A DNA stretch of 64,000 nt. It comes from Flectonema sp. DT1601 (lineage: Eukaryota; Euglenozoa; Diplonemea; Diplonemida; Diplonemidae). Of this stretch, positions 1-9,851 are shown in pieces. The notes beneath the pieces are model-generated. The model saw only the letters and a list, made by a program, of their open reading frames with translations, was not told the origin of the DNA and made no database searches. Numbering within the stretch: position 1 is the first letter of the stretch; each line of letters opens with the position of its first letter. The DNA lies in the NCBI GenBank assembly GCA_964019425.1, contig OZ025829.1, positions 248,001 through 312,000 on the forward strand, written 5' to 3'. Made by a program: the position numbers and the translations under genes.

Positions 1-802
1 CTGTTGTCGGCACCGCTGTTGGGACTGCAGTTGGCGTGGCAGTTGGAACCGCTGTTGGTACAGCAGTCGGAACTGCAGTTGGCACGTTGGTCGGCACGTT
101 GGTCGGAACGTTGGTCGGCACGTTGGTCGGCACGTTGGTCGGCACGTTGGTCGGCACGTTGGTCGGCACGTTGGTCGGAACGTTGGTCGGCACCGCGGTC
201 GGCACAGCTGTAGGAACTGCCGTTGGGACTGCTGTTGGCACGGCGGTGGGAACGTCAGTCGGCACAGCTGTTGGTACAGCTGTCGGCACTAGAGTTGGGA
301 CAGGCGTGAAATCATAATCTATTGTGAATTCTAACACATTCCATCGTACTTCCGATGCAAAGGGACGCTTTGTACTGTCATCCTTGTTGGTTACTGTAAT
401 CGTGAAGTCTTGAGGAATAGTACAAGTTAATTGTGGTAAACTACAAGGCCCAGCACCAGGATCTGAATCAATGTTAACACCACACTTTACTTCATGATTA
501 TCTTGACAGTAGTGAGAACACAAAAGTTGCGTGCAAGAGTCTCTGCATATTTCTTTTTGTGTTTGGCAGTAGGTGAAGTCGTAGTCACCATCAGAAGACG
601 CTCCAAGACTCAGTGAATTATCTCTATCACCCTTCACTATAAATATTCTTGTCACCTGTACGGTCCCTGCACCAAGAGAATCAATTGTCAAAGTGCAAGA
701 CTTATTCCTTTCAGCATTACAAGTTCCTCTGTATTGGATGGCAGTACCAAAACCTACAAACAACCACAACGCTAAGAAGACTCTCATCATTCCACTTATC
801 AT
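1..802 (-). CDS. Secreted or surface protein with Cys-rich head and Val-Pro-Thr stalk (partial)
   Basis: The reading frame opens at an ATG at 802 and is open to the window edge, so only about 267 residues are visible. Residues 1-22 form a signal peptide with a hydrophobic core (RVFLALWLFVGFG). A head of about 145 residues follows, with Cys pairs (RGTCNAERNKSC, CQTQKEICRDSC, LLCSHYCQ, VKCGV), likely disulfide-bonded. From about residue 165 the chain becomes VPT-x-VPT repeats, a rigid and probably O-glycosylated stalk. I do not recognise the head domain. The family role is unknown; by architecture it is an extracellular or cell-surface protein. The stalk resembles the TPVP stalk of the 1,901-residue protein at 39857-45562. 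An acceptor-like CAG lies at 811-813, 8 bases before the ATG. The true C-terminus, and whether a membrane anchor follows, cannot be seen here. Confidence 0.8.
   Translation of the reverse strand, partial: MISGMMRVFLALWLFVGFGTAIQYRGTCNAERNKSCTLTIDSLGAGTVQVTRIFIVKGDRDNSLSLGASSDGDYDFTYCQTQKEICRDSCTQLLCSHYCQDNHEVKCGVNIDSDPGAGPCSLPQLTCTIPQDFTITVTNKDDSTKRPFASEVRWNVLEFTIDYDFTPVPTLVPTAVPTAVPTDVPTAVPTAVPTAVPTAVPTAVPTNVPTNVPTNVPTNVPTNVPTNVPTNVPTNVPTNVPTAVPTAVPTAVPTATPTAVPTAVPTT
81..188. repeat. 12-bp coding minisatellite in the VPT stalk
   Basis: Nine back-to-back 12-base units (GGCACGTTGGTC, with GGAACG variants) encode Val-Pro-Thr-Asn on the minus strand. Less regular VPT-A and VPT-D codons flank it. 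The near-identity at DNA level suggests recent slippage or unequal exchange. Length probably varies between alleles. Confidence 0.9.
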
Positions 803-1144
803 TGTTGTTACTGTTTAGGAATTATTAGATAACAAAAGTTTAAACAAAATCAATCAAACAGATATCCTTCACTCATACGAAACAATAAATAGTTAGCAAG
901 TCCAGATCTGATGACCGCAGGGGGGGTCTACGCAACCCACATCAGTAGAGTCCAATCACAGATATTGCCCAGAGACTAACAGGTCGAAAAAAAACAAAAG
1001 ATCAAGCGGGGGTAAAACTGTTTTAAGCATATTTATAAAGACATAAATATATGCATTGCATCTAAATTAAGACATCAGTAATTTATGACACAGTTGAGGG
1101 ATGTAATGAGATCAATATTTTTTTTCTGTTCCAATGTGTAAAAA

Positions 1145-1178
<34 letters not shown>

Positions 1179-1988
1179 CCTTCATGAAATAATCACATGT
1201 TCACTTATTGTTCAAAGCATTATGAAGCTTACTGAATGCTTTTAAAAAAAAAAAAAAAAGTTCTACAAAAATCCGGGCAACATGAATGGCTATACCAATC
1301 TGTGAGTAACAGAATCGAAAGGAAAAACCCAATTTGAGACCAGTCAGTTTTTATTCACCTGTACAATGAGAAAAAAAAAAAACTAACCTACTTGTGAATA
1401 ATAAAGTTTAATTCTGTCTAAGGTAAAAAATTAAAAATTCATAATAAAAAAAAAAGTGTTACATTTCTACAATAAAGGGTTTTTTTGGAGAGTGGATCGA
1501 AAAAAGAACATAACAACAGGCAACTCAGAGATGTGGTCAATGCCCGTGTCATAGTGTACAACATAAGGGGGAAAAACAGGAAAGCAAATATCAAAAAGAA
1601 TACAAAAAAAAGAAAAAGTGCAATACAAGCTGACATACTATGTCTGCTCCGCTTTTGTGAAAAAAAAAAAAAAAAAAAAAAAAGAATAAACTCATCACCT
1701 GGTGGATAACTACTGGGAAACTACACAAGCTTTTGTGTAGGTTATAGAGTGGAAACTGAGGTAAGCTAAAAATACAAACAAGAATACGTCAAAATAATTT
1801 TTCTTTATTCAAAAAAAGGAAAAAGAAATGTTGGCACGGAGCTAACTCTCCAGCGCAATTCATCAGAGCTAATAGCAAACCATCAACAAGTAGAATCGAT
1901 GCTTTTATTTCGACTTGCATTTCAGACAGTAATATGGCTCAACATTAGGGGGGAAAAAAAAAAAAAAAACCAATTATTAATCAGTCTA
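803..1988. other. Intergenic, A/T homopolymer-rich, no gene seen
   Basis: This stretch lies between the 5' end of the partial surface-protein gene and the 3' end of the exchanger gene. It contains a T run at about 1147-1178, A runs at about 1244-1259, 1370-1381 and 1661-1683, and otherwise low-information AT-rich DNA. The short reading frames here are spanned by homopolymer codons (poly-Lys, poly-Phe) and are not credible. Confidence 0.6.
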
Positions 1989-3697
1989 TCAGTCAAGACC
2001 TGTCGCCTCAAGACCAGCAACTATTAATATTGAGAGAGGGAATAACAAACAGATTGGTACAGCCTGCCAAGACATGTGAGTAGTCTGCTGAGAGAATCCA
2101 AACATAATTAATTCTATGATCACAATTGCTGTAGTCTCCGCAGTAAACTCCCATAACAAACCTTTCGAGTAAATCTGATACAAGAATATAGCAAGACAGA
2201 ATGTGTTGTTCATGCAAGCAGCTCCAAGAAGTGCCGATAGTGAGATTGTGAAAGTCTTCTCAGTCTTTTTCAAAGCATAAGCATAGGCGGCAAGTAGTTC
2301 AGAAGCATTTGATGCGAGTGGGGCCAAGATAAATGAGATGTAAAATGAACTTACTCCAATTCTGGTACCCATTGAATCCAACACTCCTACCATCGGGTCA
2401 CTAAACACTAAGACTAATGCAGTACCAGCACTCATCATGTAGAGAGCACGCTTCCAGATCGCACGCTGTTGGTCTGCAGGTTCCAGATTTGCGATATCAT
2501 CAGGCATGTCTTCTTCTTCTGATTCTTCTTCTTCACCAGCAGTGTCTTTCGCTTTTTGGTATTTAGTATTTTTTGCATTCGTTGGTGAGGATGATGGTGT
2601 CGTTCCCCTTGATAGACTTTCTAAATATCTCATCACACCTCCTTCAAATTCTTTAAAAGACATTTTTCCATTCTTATCAATATCACATTCCTGAATCTGT
2701 TTTAACAGTTGTGGTTCTCCTCTAAGATCCTTGACTAGGTAAACCAGTTCTTCATTATCGATATCTCCACTTCTATCACTGTCGTAGTGGTTGAAAGAAC
2801 GTAATAATATTGTGTGTAATTCTTTAGATTCGCTTGGGCTGTTTTTTTTGTTGTTATTTTTATTTTTTTTTTGAAATTTATACAAAATCAGTAAATCAAT
2901 AACAAAACATACGTGCGTAAATGACCAATTCTTCCGAAAATACCACTAAGGTTAACAAGGCCTCGTTCAATAGCTTTTTGGGCAACTTCTTCGCGGATGC
3001 GACGAAGACGCTCTTCTTCATCAGCACCAGAGCCACCCATCATCTGATCGTAAAGATAGTAAAGAAATAGAATAATAGAAATTACTAATCCGAGAATCGC
3101 CCAAAATGATTCTTTACTTGAAATGGCAGCAAGGCAGGCGACGTCGTTGGGATCACATCCACAGTTTTCAACTGCGCAACCGAATTTGAACGACGGGATT
3201 TGAATAACAAAGTAAGAAATCATGGTCAACAACATAAAGAATCCTGCTCTACTTATAGACGAGTGAGAACAGGCTCCTGTTGTGAATAGTTGATTGAAGA
3301 AAGTTCCATCATCGAGTTTTGGTTTTCCTCCCCTAGCTTGTCCGTGAGAGATATTCACCCTACCGGCTGCTATTGCTAATGCCCACGGAATAGTAAGAAG
3401 CATTATAGTTGATCCTGCTAAGGCACCAACACCAACAGCTAACTGACTCTGCGTACTTCCTGAAAACAATATAATCGCCCCATCGGGAACTGCTCCCAAA
3501 ATAGGAAGGATCACACTACCAACTAAGTCCTTTGCTGATGTCAGCAGCAGTAATTCACTTCCTTCACTTATCATGTTACTAGCGTTGAATAGTATATATC
3601 CATACACAGATCCTAAAAACAGGACTTGAATCAACCCGTCGGTGTCATTCGGAAGCTGACTGACGTCAACAAACATCTTACCTATTACCTCACCCAT
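1989..3697 (-). CDS. EF-hand Na/Ca exchanger (NCL-type, CaCA superfamily)
   Basis: Two exons, 3697-2913 and 2838-1989, flank a 74-base intron (GTATGT...ACAG). The splice is phase 2 and joins the frames exactly, giving 544 residues. Residues about 41-80 carry the first CaCA alpha repeat (SEGSELLLLTSAKDLVGSV then PDGAIILFSG). Residues about 430-470 carry the second (APLASNASELLAAYAYALKK). The hydrophilic loop between the two membrane halves has two EF-hand loops, DSDRSGDIDNEE (281-292) and DIDKNGKMSFKE (314-325), followed by an acidic patch. This layout (membrane half, EF-hands, membrane half) is that of the NCL exchangers, which move Ca2+ out of the cytosol in exchange for Na+ or H+ and are sensed by Ca2+ through the EF-hands. 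The membrane it sits in cannot be read from sequence. The start is chosen because the first alpha repeat is complete and a pyrimidine-rich AAG acceptor lies just upstream. Confidence 0.88.
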
Positions 3698-5112
3698 TTG
3701 TGGTTTACTTGTCTTGATGAAGAAAAGAGAATTAGTGCTAACGGTTATTAAAGTAACGGGTTTTTTTTTTTTGCATTGAATTCAAAAAAATAAATAAATA
3801 AATAAATCACTCCCCTCAAAAAAAAGAGAGAAGAGGATCTTATAACAATAATTGAATTTTCTCGTCGGTTTCTATACCGACAGTAACAACAGTGCAATAC
3901 TCGTCATTTTCTCTAAAGTCTTTAAATGAGGCAGATAAAGCGATCGAAGACTTTACTACACTTCAACTAATGGTTTCACAAGTTTCACAAATGGTGAATA
4001 CCTTTTTTACGGAGCTACTTCATTTTCTATCAAAAGCTGTGAGAGGTCCCACTGAAAGGACCTGCCATGTCAGTAGTAACGACAACGGGGTACATCTCGC
4101 ACAAAGAATTGGATTTGGGAATAGTAAAAGCAGTTCTATCTTTCTCAACTACTAAGGAAGTAGATACTTTCCTTCAATGAAGTGAGAGGGCCCCAATCCA
4201 ATAGAAAATATGGGGAAAAAATAAAAGAAATCTGCTACCAGTCTTTATTCCAAGCCAGCATGTGTTCATATACAACGTTTCGCACTAAAATATAATCAGA
4301 AATATTTTTTTTCTTCGATTGCAAAGGAAGCGTTAGCTTTCCTTGAAGCACATCCGAAATTTGAACAAAAAAAAAAAAAAAAAAAAGAAAACAAGCGCAG
4401 AAGGCGCAGGCTCATACAATGGTAATCTGTGAGATTCATTGACTGCGAAAGAGATGTAGTCGTTTCGACAAAATAATTGTTTCCTGTAATTTCACTTTTT
4501 TTTTTTCACAAGAAAATACAAGAAAAACATGACTAAAAAACCACACGCACACGGGACGGTATTGCAGCAAAAAAAGTAACCAGTAGTAATGGCAAAAAGA
4601 AACCAACCGAAATAATTTTTTTTTTTTTTTTTTTTTTTTATATTGAACACACACATACAAGTAAACAAAAAAACCAACATCAGGCTCGTTGATCGCAGAC
4701 AGTAATACTGAAGGCAACGAGAAAATCTCTAACATTTGACATAATAAATAAACGGTTCTTACTCTGAACAGTTTATTCTCCAATGTTGTCGATGCAAAAA
4801 AAAAAAAAAAAAAAAACCTTGGAGATGTATCAAAAGTACATCTTCTACACCCCGTGATGAATGCATTAAAAACCGTGAGAGCTGCCCTCCCTTGTAGATT
4901 CTTTTTTAATGTTTTTAATACCGTCAGCTAGTTTGCAAGAACAAAAACAAAAACAACAAACAGAATAAACAGACACCGATTTCCTATAAGCCGTTACAGC
5001 AAAATATGGCTGTTGGAAAAGTAAGTTTTAGTGCGAAGTAGCAAATCGTAGGTAGGGTTTCAACGAGAAAGTACATTTAACAAATAAATCAAAATAATGA
5101 AAAAGCAGTATC
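3698..5112. other. Intergenic with twin hairpins and an A-tailed short repeat
   Basis: Between the exchanger start and the 3' end of the next gene. It holds several A/T runs, a pair of similar hairpins (about 4153-4174 and 4325-4347) and an A-tailed 50-base repeat (about 4747-4816) that recurs near the right end of the window. An 87-codon plus-strand frame at 3892-4155 is open but has no recognisable feature. Confidence 0.5.
4747..4816 (+). repeat. A-tailed short dispersed repeat, copy 1
   Basis: A core of about 50 bases containing TAAACGGTTCTTACTCTGAA then CAGTTTATTC and GTTGTCGATG runs into an A tail. Two diverged copies with the same order and tail lie at about 63004-63077 and 63663-63728. 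The 3' A tail makes a short retroposon (SINE-like) origin possible, but no Pol III box is clear. Confidence 0.45.
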
Positions 5113-6057
5113 TCATCCCTCGCTACCTTCGTCTTCTTCACCCTCAGTAACATGAACAGCTTTTGCTTCAGAAGATAATGGTGTTGGACTATTCATGTTT
5201 TGAAAACTTGCTAAACAGCCATGTAACTGTTCAAGATAAGACGATGGTGTTAATCCTCCTATTAAGAGTGTTGTAGGCATCGCTTGTTGAGGCGGTTTTG
5301 ATTTTGAAAAAAGACGTTTCGCCTTTGACATTAAAGACGAGGGAGCAGAGTATGAGTTGACAGTTTTTTCAAGAGAATTTGTGTGAGTGGTTAGTTCAGC
5401 TACCCATTTTTCAATAATATCTATCGAAGCGAATATAACTCTGAGTTGCTGGGCACTGCATGAAAGCGTCGGCATCACATCTTCGTTAAGCTGTGCCCAT
5501 GTTTTGCGAACTTCCTTCATTTCAGCATCGATTGACGCTAAATCTAATAATAGATTATCACTCTTGATCATAACTTCTTCAGTAACGCCTAATGGGATAG
5601 TTGATGAACCAAGAAGAGCACTGTACTCTTGAAAAACTGCTTTCTCAGCTGCTTCACCTGTTTTGATACCATGCTCTGCTAGTACTTTAAATGAGACAAA
5701 TGGTTTACCAATTCTGTAAAGATGTTTTACTACTTCTACAGCATCTTGATCTGCCAAATCAAGAGGTAGTGTTAAAGACCATCCTCTATCTTGGTGTATA
5801 ACATTTGGATCGTCAAGTGTTATTTTAACAGCGTGTGTATCAACGTTTACTCCGATGCATTTAGCTTTTCCGATCCTCTCAAATTTTCCATCTTTATAAG
5901 TGACAAATACCGATAAACGCTGACCTTCTTCCACTGCTAGTGATGTCTTGTCACCGTCAGTGTCTATTATATCAACCTCGAGCAGTTCTTCGTGTGAAGA
6001 GATGAAATCACCTGATAAGACCTTCACAGCTTCTTCTGAAGTTAACCAATTATTCAT
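5113..6057 (-). CDS. Unknown conserved-looking protein, 314 residues
   Basis: Single exon. The frame extends upstream to 6123, but those residues are a hydrophobic read-through of AT-rich leader. I place the start at 6057 (MNNWLTSEEAV) because an acceptor-like TACTCACTAG lies a few bases upstream. Residues about 25-100 form a beta-rich stretch (EVDIIDTDGDKTSL, GQRLSVFVTYKDGKF) that looks like a small barrel. Residues about 160-250 are predicted helices with regular heptads. A basic segment (KAKRLFSKSKPP) comes before an acidic tail (EGEEDEGSEG). There is no signal peptide or membrane segment, so it is probably cytosolic. I do not recognise the family. It sits head-to-tail with the coiled-coil gene upstream, about 230 bases apart. 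Confidence 0.75.
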   Translation of the reverse strand: MNNWLTSEEAVKVLSGDFISSHEELLEVDIIDTDGDKTSLAVEEGQRLSVFVTYKDGKFERIGKAKCIGVNVDTHAVKITLDDPNVIHQDRGWSLTLPLDLADQDAVEVVKHLYRIGKPFVSFKVLAEHGIKTGEAAEKAVFQEYSALLGSSTIPLGVTEEVMIKSDNLLLDLASIDAEMKEVRKTWAQLNEDVMPTLSCSAQQLRVIFASIDIIEKWVAELTTHTNSLEKTVNSYSAPSSLMSKAKRLFSKSKPPQQAMPTTLLIGGLTPSSYLEQLHGCLASFQNMNSPTPLSSEAKAVHVTEGEEDEGSEG

Positions 6058-6286
6058 GTTGTGGGTTAGGCTAGTGAGTAGTTGTGAATTGTAATTAAAA
6101 AATAAAATAATTAAAAAAAACAAGTTTGTGTGTTTAATTATCGATTTTCACCTCTGCTGATGGTAATCAGAAAGTAGAACAAACAGGCAACCAAAAAAAA
6201 AAAAAAAAAAAACGAATATAACCAAAAAAAAACCAGAACCAGAGTGTAAATATATATATTTTTTTAACTCCCGATATCACTTAAAA

Positions 6287-7039
6287 TCAAGGATATCTAC
6301 GTGAGAATGATGATGCTTTTATGGAACCGTTTTTATCAAATGTTTTTAATCGATTTTTAAACTCTCGACTCTGAGGTGTTTTCCTAATTGGATGCAGCTG
6401 CTGTGTCGTATTATCAGAAATAGTAACACAAGTCTCTACAGGTGATTGCTGAATAATCGGAAAATCAGAAGCCTTTGATAATGAAAGTGAAGCAATCGGC
6501 TCACATGAATTAGACCTAGATATTAAAGAACCTTTCAACTGTTGTTTTAGAGAAACTATTTCACAGCGGAGGTGCTCTTTTGCTTCATCAGAATCCCACG
6601 CGTTGCGAAAATGAGTCGCAATATTCTTTCTTAATGAAGAGATTAGTTCATTTTTTTCTAAAACTTGAAGCTGTGCGTCAATCCTCTGTTTATCGAATCC
6701 GTTCATCATTTTTACGACTTCCTGATGAGCACAATTAGCGGCGACTAATTGCTGTCGAAGTAAACTAACTTCTTGTTGTGCTTCCGTTAAACGTTTTTTT
6801 AAAGAAGAATTCGACTCATGCAACCGACGTGCTTCCTTAAACGCAAGAGTGACATCTGTATTTGATTCATCTTTTATCGTCTTCAATTGATGTTTTAGTA
6901 CTTCCTTTTCCCTCGCGACGAGCATTATTTGAATTGCCTTTTGAGCATTTTCTTGTTTTGTTAAATTTACTCCTTGTTCTAATTTTTCTCGTAGTAAAGC
7001 AACTTCTTTTGTAAGCACCTCTACTTGATTCGATGACAT
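6287..7039 (-). CDS. Coiled-coil protein, 250 residues
   Basis: Single exon. The frame runs upstream to 7105 through a Phe-rich leader, but the start is set at 7039 (MSSNQVEVLTKEV) because a canonical acceptor, TTTTTTCAACAG, ends at 7057. Residues 5-175 are almost unbroken amphipathic helix with leucines at heptad spacing (LTKEVALLREKLEQG, SSLKKRLTEAQQEVSLLRQQ). The last 75 residues are Ser/Thr-rich, disordered and basic at the end (KNRLKTFDKNG, SFSRRYP). This is a structural or scaffold-type protein. Coiled coils of this kind are common in flagellar and cytoskeletal proteins, but nothing here names a partner. Confidence 0.75.
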   Translation of the reverse strand: MSSNQVEVLTKEVALLREKLEQGVNLTKQENAQKAIQIMLVAREKEVLKHQLKTIKDESNTDVTLAFKEARRLHESNSSLKKRLTEAQQEVSLLRQQLVAANCAHQEVVKMMNGFDKQRIDAQLQVLEKNELISSLRKNIATHFRNAWDSDEAKEHLRCEIVSLKQQLKGSLISRSNSCEPIASLSLSKASDFPIIQQSPVETCVTISDNTTQQLHPIRKTPQSREFKNRLKTFDKNGSIKASSFSRRYP

Positions 7040-7056
7040 ATTTCTTCTGAGAGTAA

Positions 7057-7075
7057 CTGTTGAAAAAACATTAAA
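7057..7075 (-). promoter_or_regulatory. Putative splice acceptor before the coiled-coil gene
   Basis: Read on the minus strand, a T-rich tract ends in CAACAG at 7057, 18 bases before the chosen ATG at 7039. It has the form of a 3' splice site with no annotated exon upstream, so it may receive a spliced leader. A 5'-UTR cis intron is the alternative. Confidence 0.45.
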
Positions 7076-7230
7076 AAAAAAACTATAAAAAAAAAAAAGA
7101 AACACACAAATAATAATTAAATCATCTAGTCTCTTCTATCGGGTGAGAATACAAAAAAGAAATAAATAAAAATCAACTCTCTGTTGGAGTAAAGCTTGAC
7201 ACAAAAAAAAAGAATGCTACACATCCTTTG

Positions 7231-8425
7231 TTAGTACATCCTGTTAGTGGTGTGTGTTGTAGTTGTGCTGTAAATTCGAATCTCTTTGTTTTCTTTTGGT
7301 TTTTTTTTGAATAATAATAAAAACATACGTCATTTGAGTTTCTTCAACCTCCCAGTTAGGTCCTTCATAATAATCACTTACTTCAAGTTCAGGAGGAGAT
7401 GGAACGAATGGAGGTGGTGGAGGATAATGAACAGCTATTGTTTTTGTAAAGGGAACGTTAGGAACTCCTCCCAATGGTGGTGGCGGTGGCGGTGGTGGTG
7501 GTGGTGGTTGCGGAGGAGGAGCCCCATACCCAGAATTATAAGGATACGAATTATATGAAAACTGATCTGAAAATGAATGTGGGTCCCTTGGCAATCTCCT
7601 CCCCCCAGGTCCCAACGACGATGCATTACTTGAACGACGTTGTTGAAAGTGATATCCACCATGAGAAGGAGCATAATCACTATTTGATGAAACAGCACTG
7701 GAACTTGAAGTCCTGATACCAATATCAAATGCTTCTTTACTCTGTTGAATAGAATCAAGTACACCTCGATAACTTCCCCTATTTGAGTAACCTTGTTGAT
7801 AACCACTAGGAGGTACCTGTTGAACAGGATAGATTCTACTCACTTTAGGATGACTCACTATATCAGATGTCTGAATCAAAGGAGGTTCTGGTTTGTTAAC
7901 ATCACCAGGAACATCAAGAATAGTTTTCTCAATGCTATCTAATATGGGAAGTAAATCATTTTGAGCTTTTTCCGTAAAAGCAGATCGTCGTTTCGGTGAT
8001 TCACTTTCTTTCGAAGGTTCACTCCTCTCAATCTGTTTACCTCTTCCATATAAAAGAGTCGCTTCTAAGTCTCTAACCTTTTCACTTTCTCTATCGATGT
8101 ACTCAAATAACTTGTCCATTAAGTCTCCCTGGGCGGCTCTATCTTGGGTGCTGATTTCTTCCATTTTACGTACCAATTCCTTTGATAAATCGTCCTTAAG
8201 TCCGTCCATGAAAGAAACGAATCCCTTTTCCATACCTGCTGACATTTGTGAAACTGTCTTTGTTGGTGGTGGTGATCTTAGCGCAGAGCCTCCAGCTTCA
8301 ATACGTGCTTGTAATTCTTCCATTGATTCGCTGAGAGTCTTCTTTGGGTCGGTGAGGATTGGAGGTCCAGATCCAGTTACCCATGATGACATTCTGTCAA
8401 CCCACTCGTGATGTACATCTGACAT
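7231..8425 (-). CDS. Polyproline-rich protein, 377 residues
   Basis: The start at 8425 (MSDVHHEWVDRM) has an acceptor-like ATTCAG one base upstream. I predict exons 8425-7329 and 7267-7231 around a 61-base intron (AC|GTATGT...TTTACAG, phase 2), ending the protein in a Thr run and NRMY. Without splicing the frame stops at 7244 after a basic read-through tail. Residues 25-125 are helical and acidic. Residues 130-290 are Ser-rich and low complexity. Residues about 300-345 contain a run of eleven prolines and further PPPPP clusters, of the kind that bind profilin, SH3 or WW domains. A short acidic segment (DYYEGPNWEVEE) follows. The polyproline/acidic end recalls actin-nucleation promoters, but I see no WH2 or FH2 domain, so no function is assigned. 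Confidence 0.75.
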
Positions 8426-8457
8426 TCTGAATTTATAAAAAAAAAATAGTAATCACG

Positions 8458-8496
<39 letters not shown>

Positions 8497-8896
8497 AATA
8501 CAAACAACAGAGTCCGACTATGTTAGTTGATAGCCTTTCCTATTCTTCTTTGATTATTAGGCGTAAAAAGAAAGTTTTTTTTTTTTTTTTTTTTTTTTTC
8601 CCTTTCTGCAAGATCACGAACACGGTTAGAAAAGATATAATCACGGGGTAATGGGGTGATAGGCTTGATGAGGTAGCAACAGTGATTTCTTTTACAATAA
8701 ACGAAGCTTGGTTAAAATCCCATCAGCGACACAATTTCCCTTGGTATTCTAGGGCCGTCTAGTCTGACAGTGCTGGCTACCTCAAGCAACGTCTTTTGAA
8801 CAGCAGCATAATTAAAGAAATATAAAAAAAAGGAGTTTCGTCGTATTTCTGGAAACAAAAGACGTGATCACACTCGGAATACCACACAACAAGCGA

Positions 8897-8932
<36 letters not shown>

Positions 8933-9851
8933 AAAGACGGCGGTGAATAAAGCAAGCACTCGGTTTTAGAATATTTTTTTTTTTTTTTTTTCTGTTGATA
9001 TGATTTTGATGATCGACATCATTCAACCAAAATTAGAACTTCTCATCAAGTGGTTACCATGTCTTTTCTCTTCTTTTGCGACAAATACAACATAATAATG
9101 ACCAGTTAACTCAATCGGCAAGGACAATGTTGAACATAAACTTCACTCTTTAAAAACCCTCAGAAAGCTAATCTCAGCGTACCACTTAACAAAAAGCAAG
9201 GGAGCTTACAATTTACTCTGCCAGTCTGTGAAGTAAATCGATTTACTTACACTTGGTGAATGTTTGGTTGGTCAGGTGCTTGCATACGGTCGAGATATAT
9301 ATTTTGATTTGCCTGATTATACGCACAAGAGGGAATAGTGTTCTTTTTTTTTTTTTTTTTTTCCATCAAATAGACACTTGTCCCAGAAAAAACACGCAGG
9401 ATAATTAATATATCACAGAGTTCTATCGCTGTGATAAAAGTTTATCAGAACAAAGAAAGGTGACTTCGGGACCGCTTATTTCATGCATGAACGACGATGA
9501 TGCAGAGTAAGTTTTTTTTTTAAAAAAACAAGAACGGGAAAAAAAAGCGCAACAATAACAACGTGGAACATTGAATCGAAGTATAGGAAGTACCAAAACA
9601 ATAATAAACAGGACCTAAACAAAACAATTTTTTTTTTCTTTTTTCCTTGACAGGCAAAATCAGTTGCCCTATGAAAAGCGAAGAATCCAAGAATCTACGA
9701 AACAGACGGCAATGCGTTTTTCACAACAGTTCTGAGGAGACTGACTGATAGTCTATCTGCAAACAGAAGAGTTATTGTAGACCAGTCTTTGAAGTCATCT
9801 GCTGCAGATGATTCAACAAATCGTATGAAGTGCCAGCCATTTCTCAGGCCG
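8426..9851. other. Intergenic with structured-RNA candidate
   Basis: Lies between the polyproline gene's start and the last exon of the glycosyltransferase gene. A/T runs lie at about 8462-8495, 8576-8599, 8902-8928, 8972-8991 and 9343-9362. The 8663-8787 segment folds into a long closed stem (listed separately). The last 200 bases before 9851 are probably the 3' UTR of the glycosyltransferase gene. No credible reading frame. Confidence 0.5.
8663..8787. ncRNA. Candidate structured non-coding RNA
   Basis: GCTTGA (8663-8668) plus GGTAGC (8672-8677) pair exactly with GCTACC (8776-8781) plus TCAAGC (8782-8787). This makes a 12-bp closing stem with a single 3-base bulge around a loop of about 98 bases. 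The segment is more GC-rich than its surroundings and no reading frame explains it. Strand and class are unknown. The TGATGA at the left arm and CTGA at about 8764 resemble C/D boxes but are not well placed. Confidence 0.3.

Noticed and set aside
1439-1709. Small frames on both strands around 1.5 kb
   Set aside because: Both run through homopolymer tracts (poly-Lys or poly-Phe) and have no independent support.
2839-2912. Separate gene start for the EF-hand half of the exchanger (MYKFQKKNKNNN)
   Set aside because: That leader is intron sequence. A phase-2 splice joins the two halves exactly, as in known NCL exchangers.
3892-4155. Plus-strand 87-codon frame
   Set aside because: It is the only mid-size plus-strand frame with ordinary composition, but it has no motif, no neighbour on that strand and no acceptor-like start. 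Kept only as intergenic.
7255-7560. Plus-strand Trp/Arg-rich frame opposite the polyproline run
   Set aside because: It is the antisense reading of proline codons.
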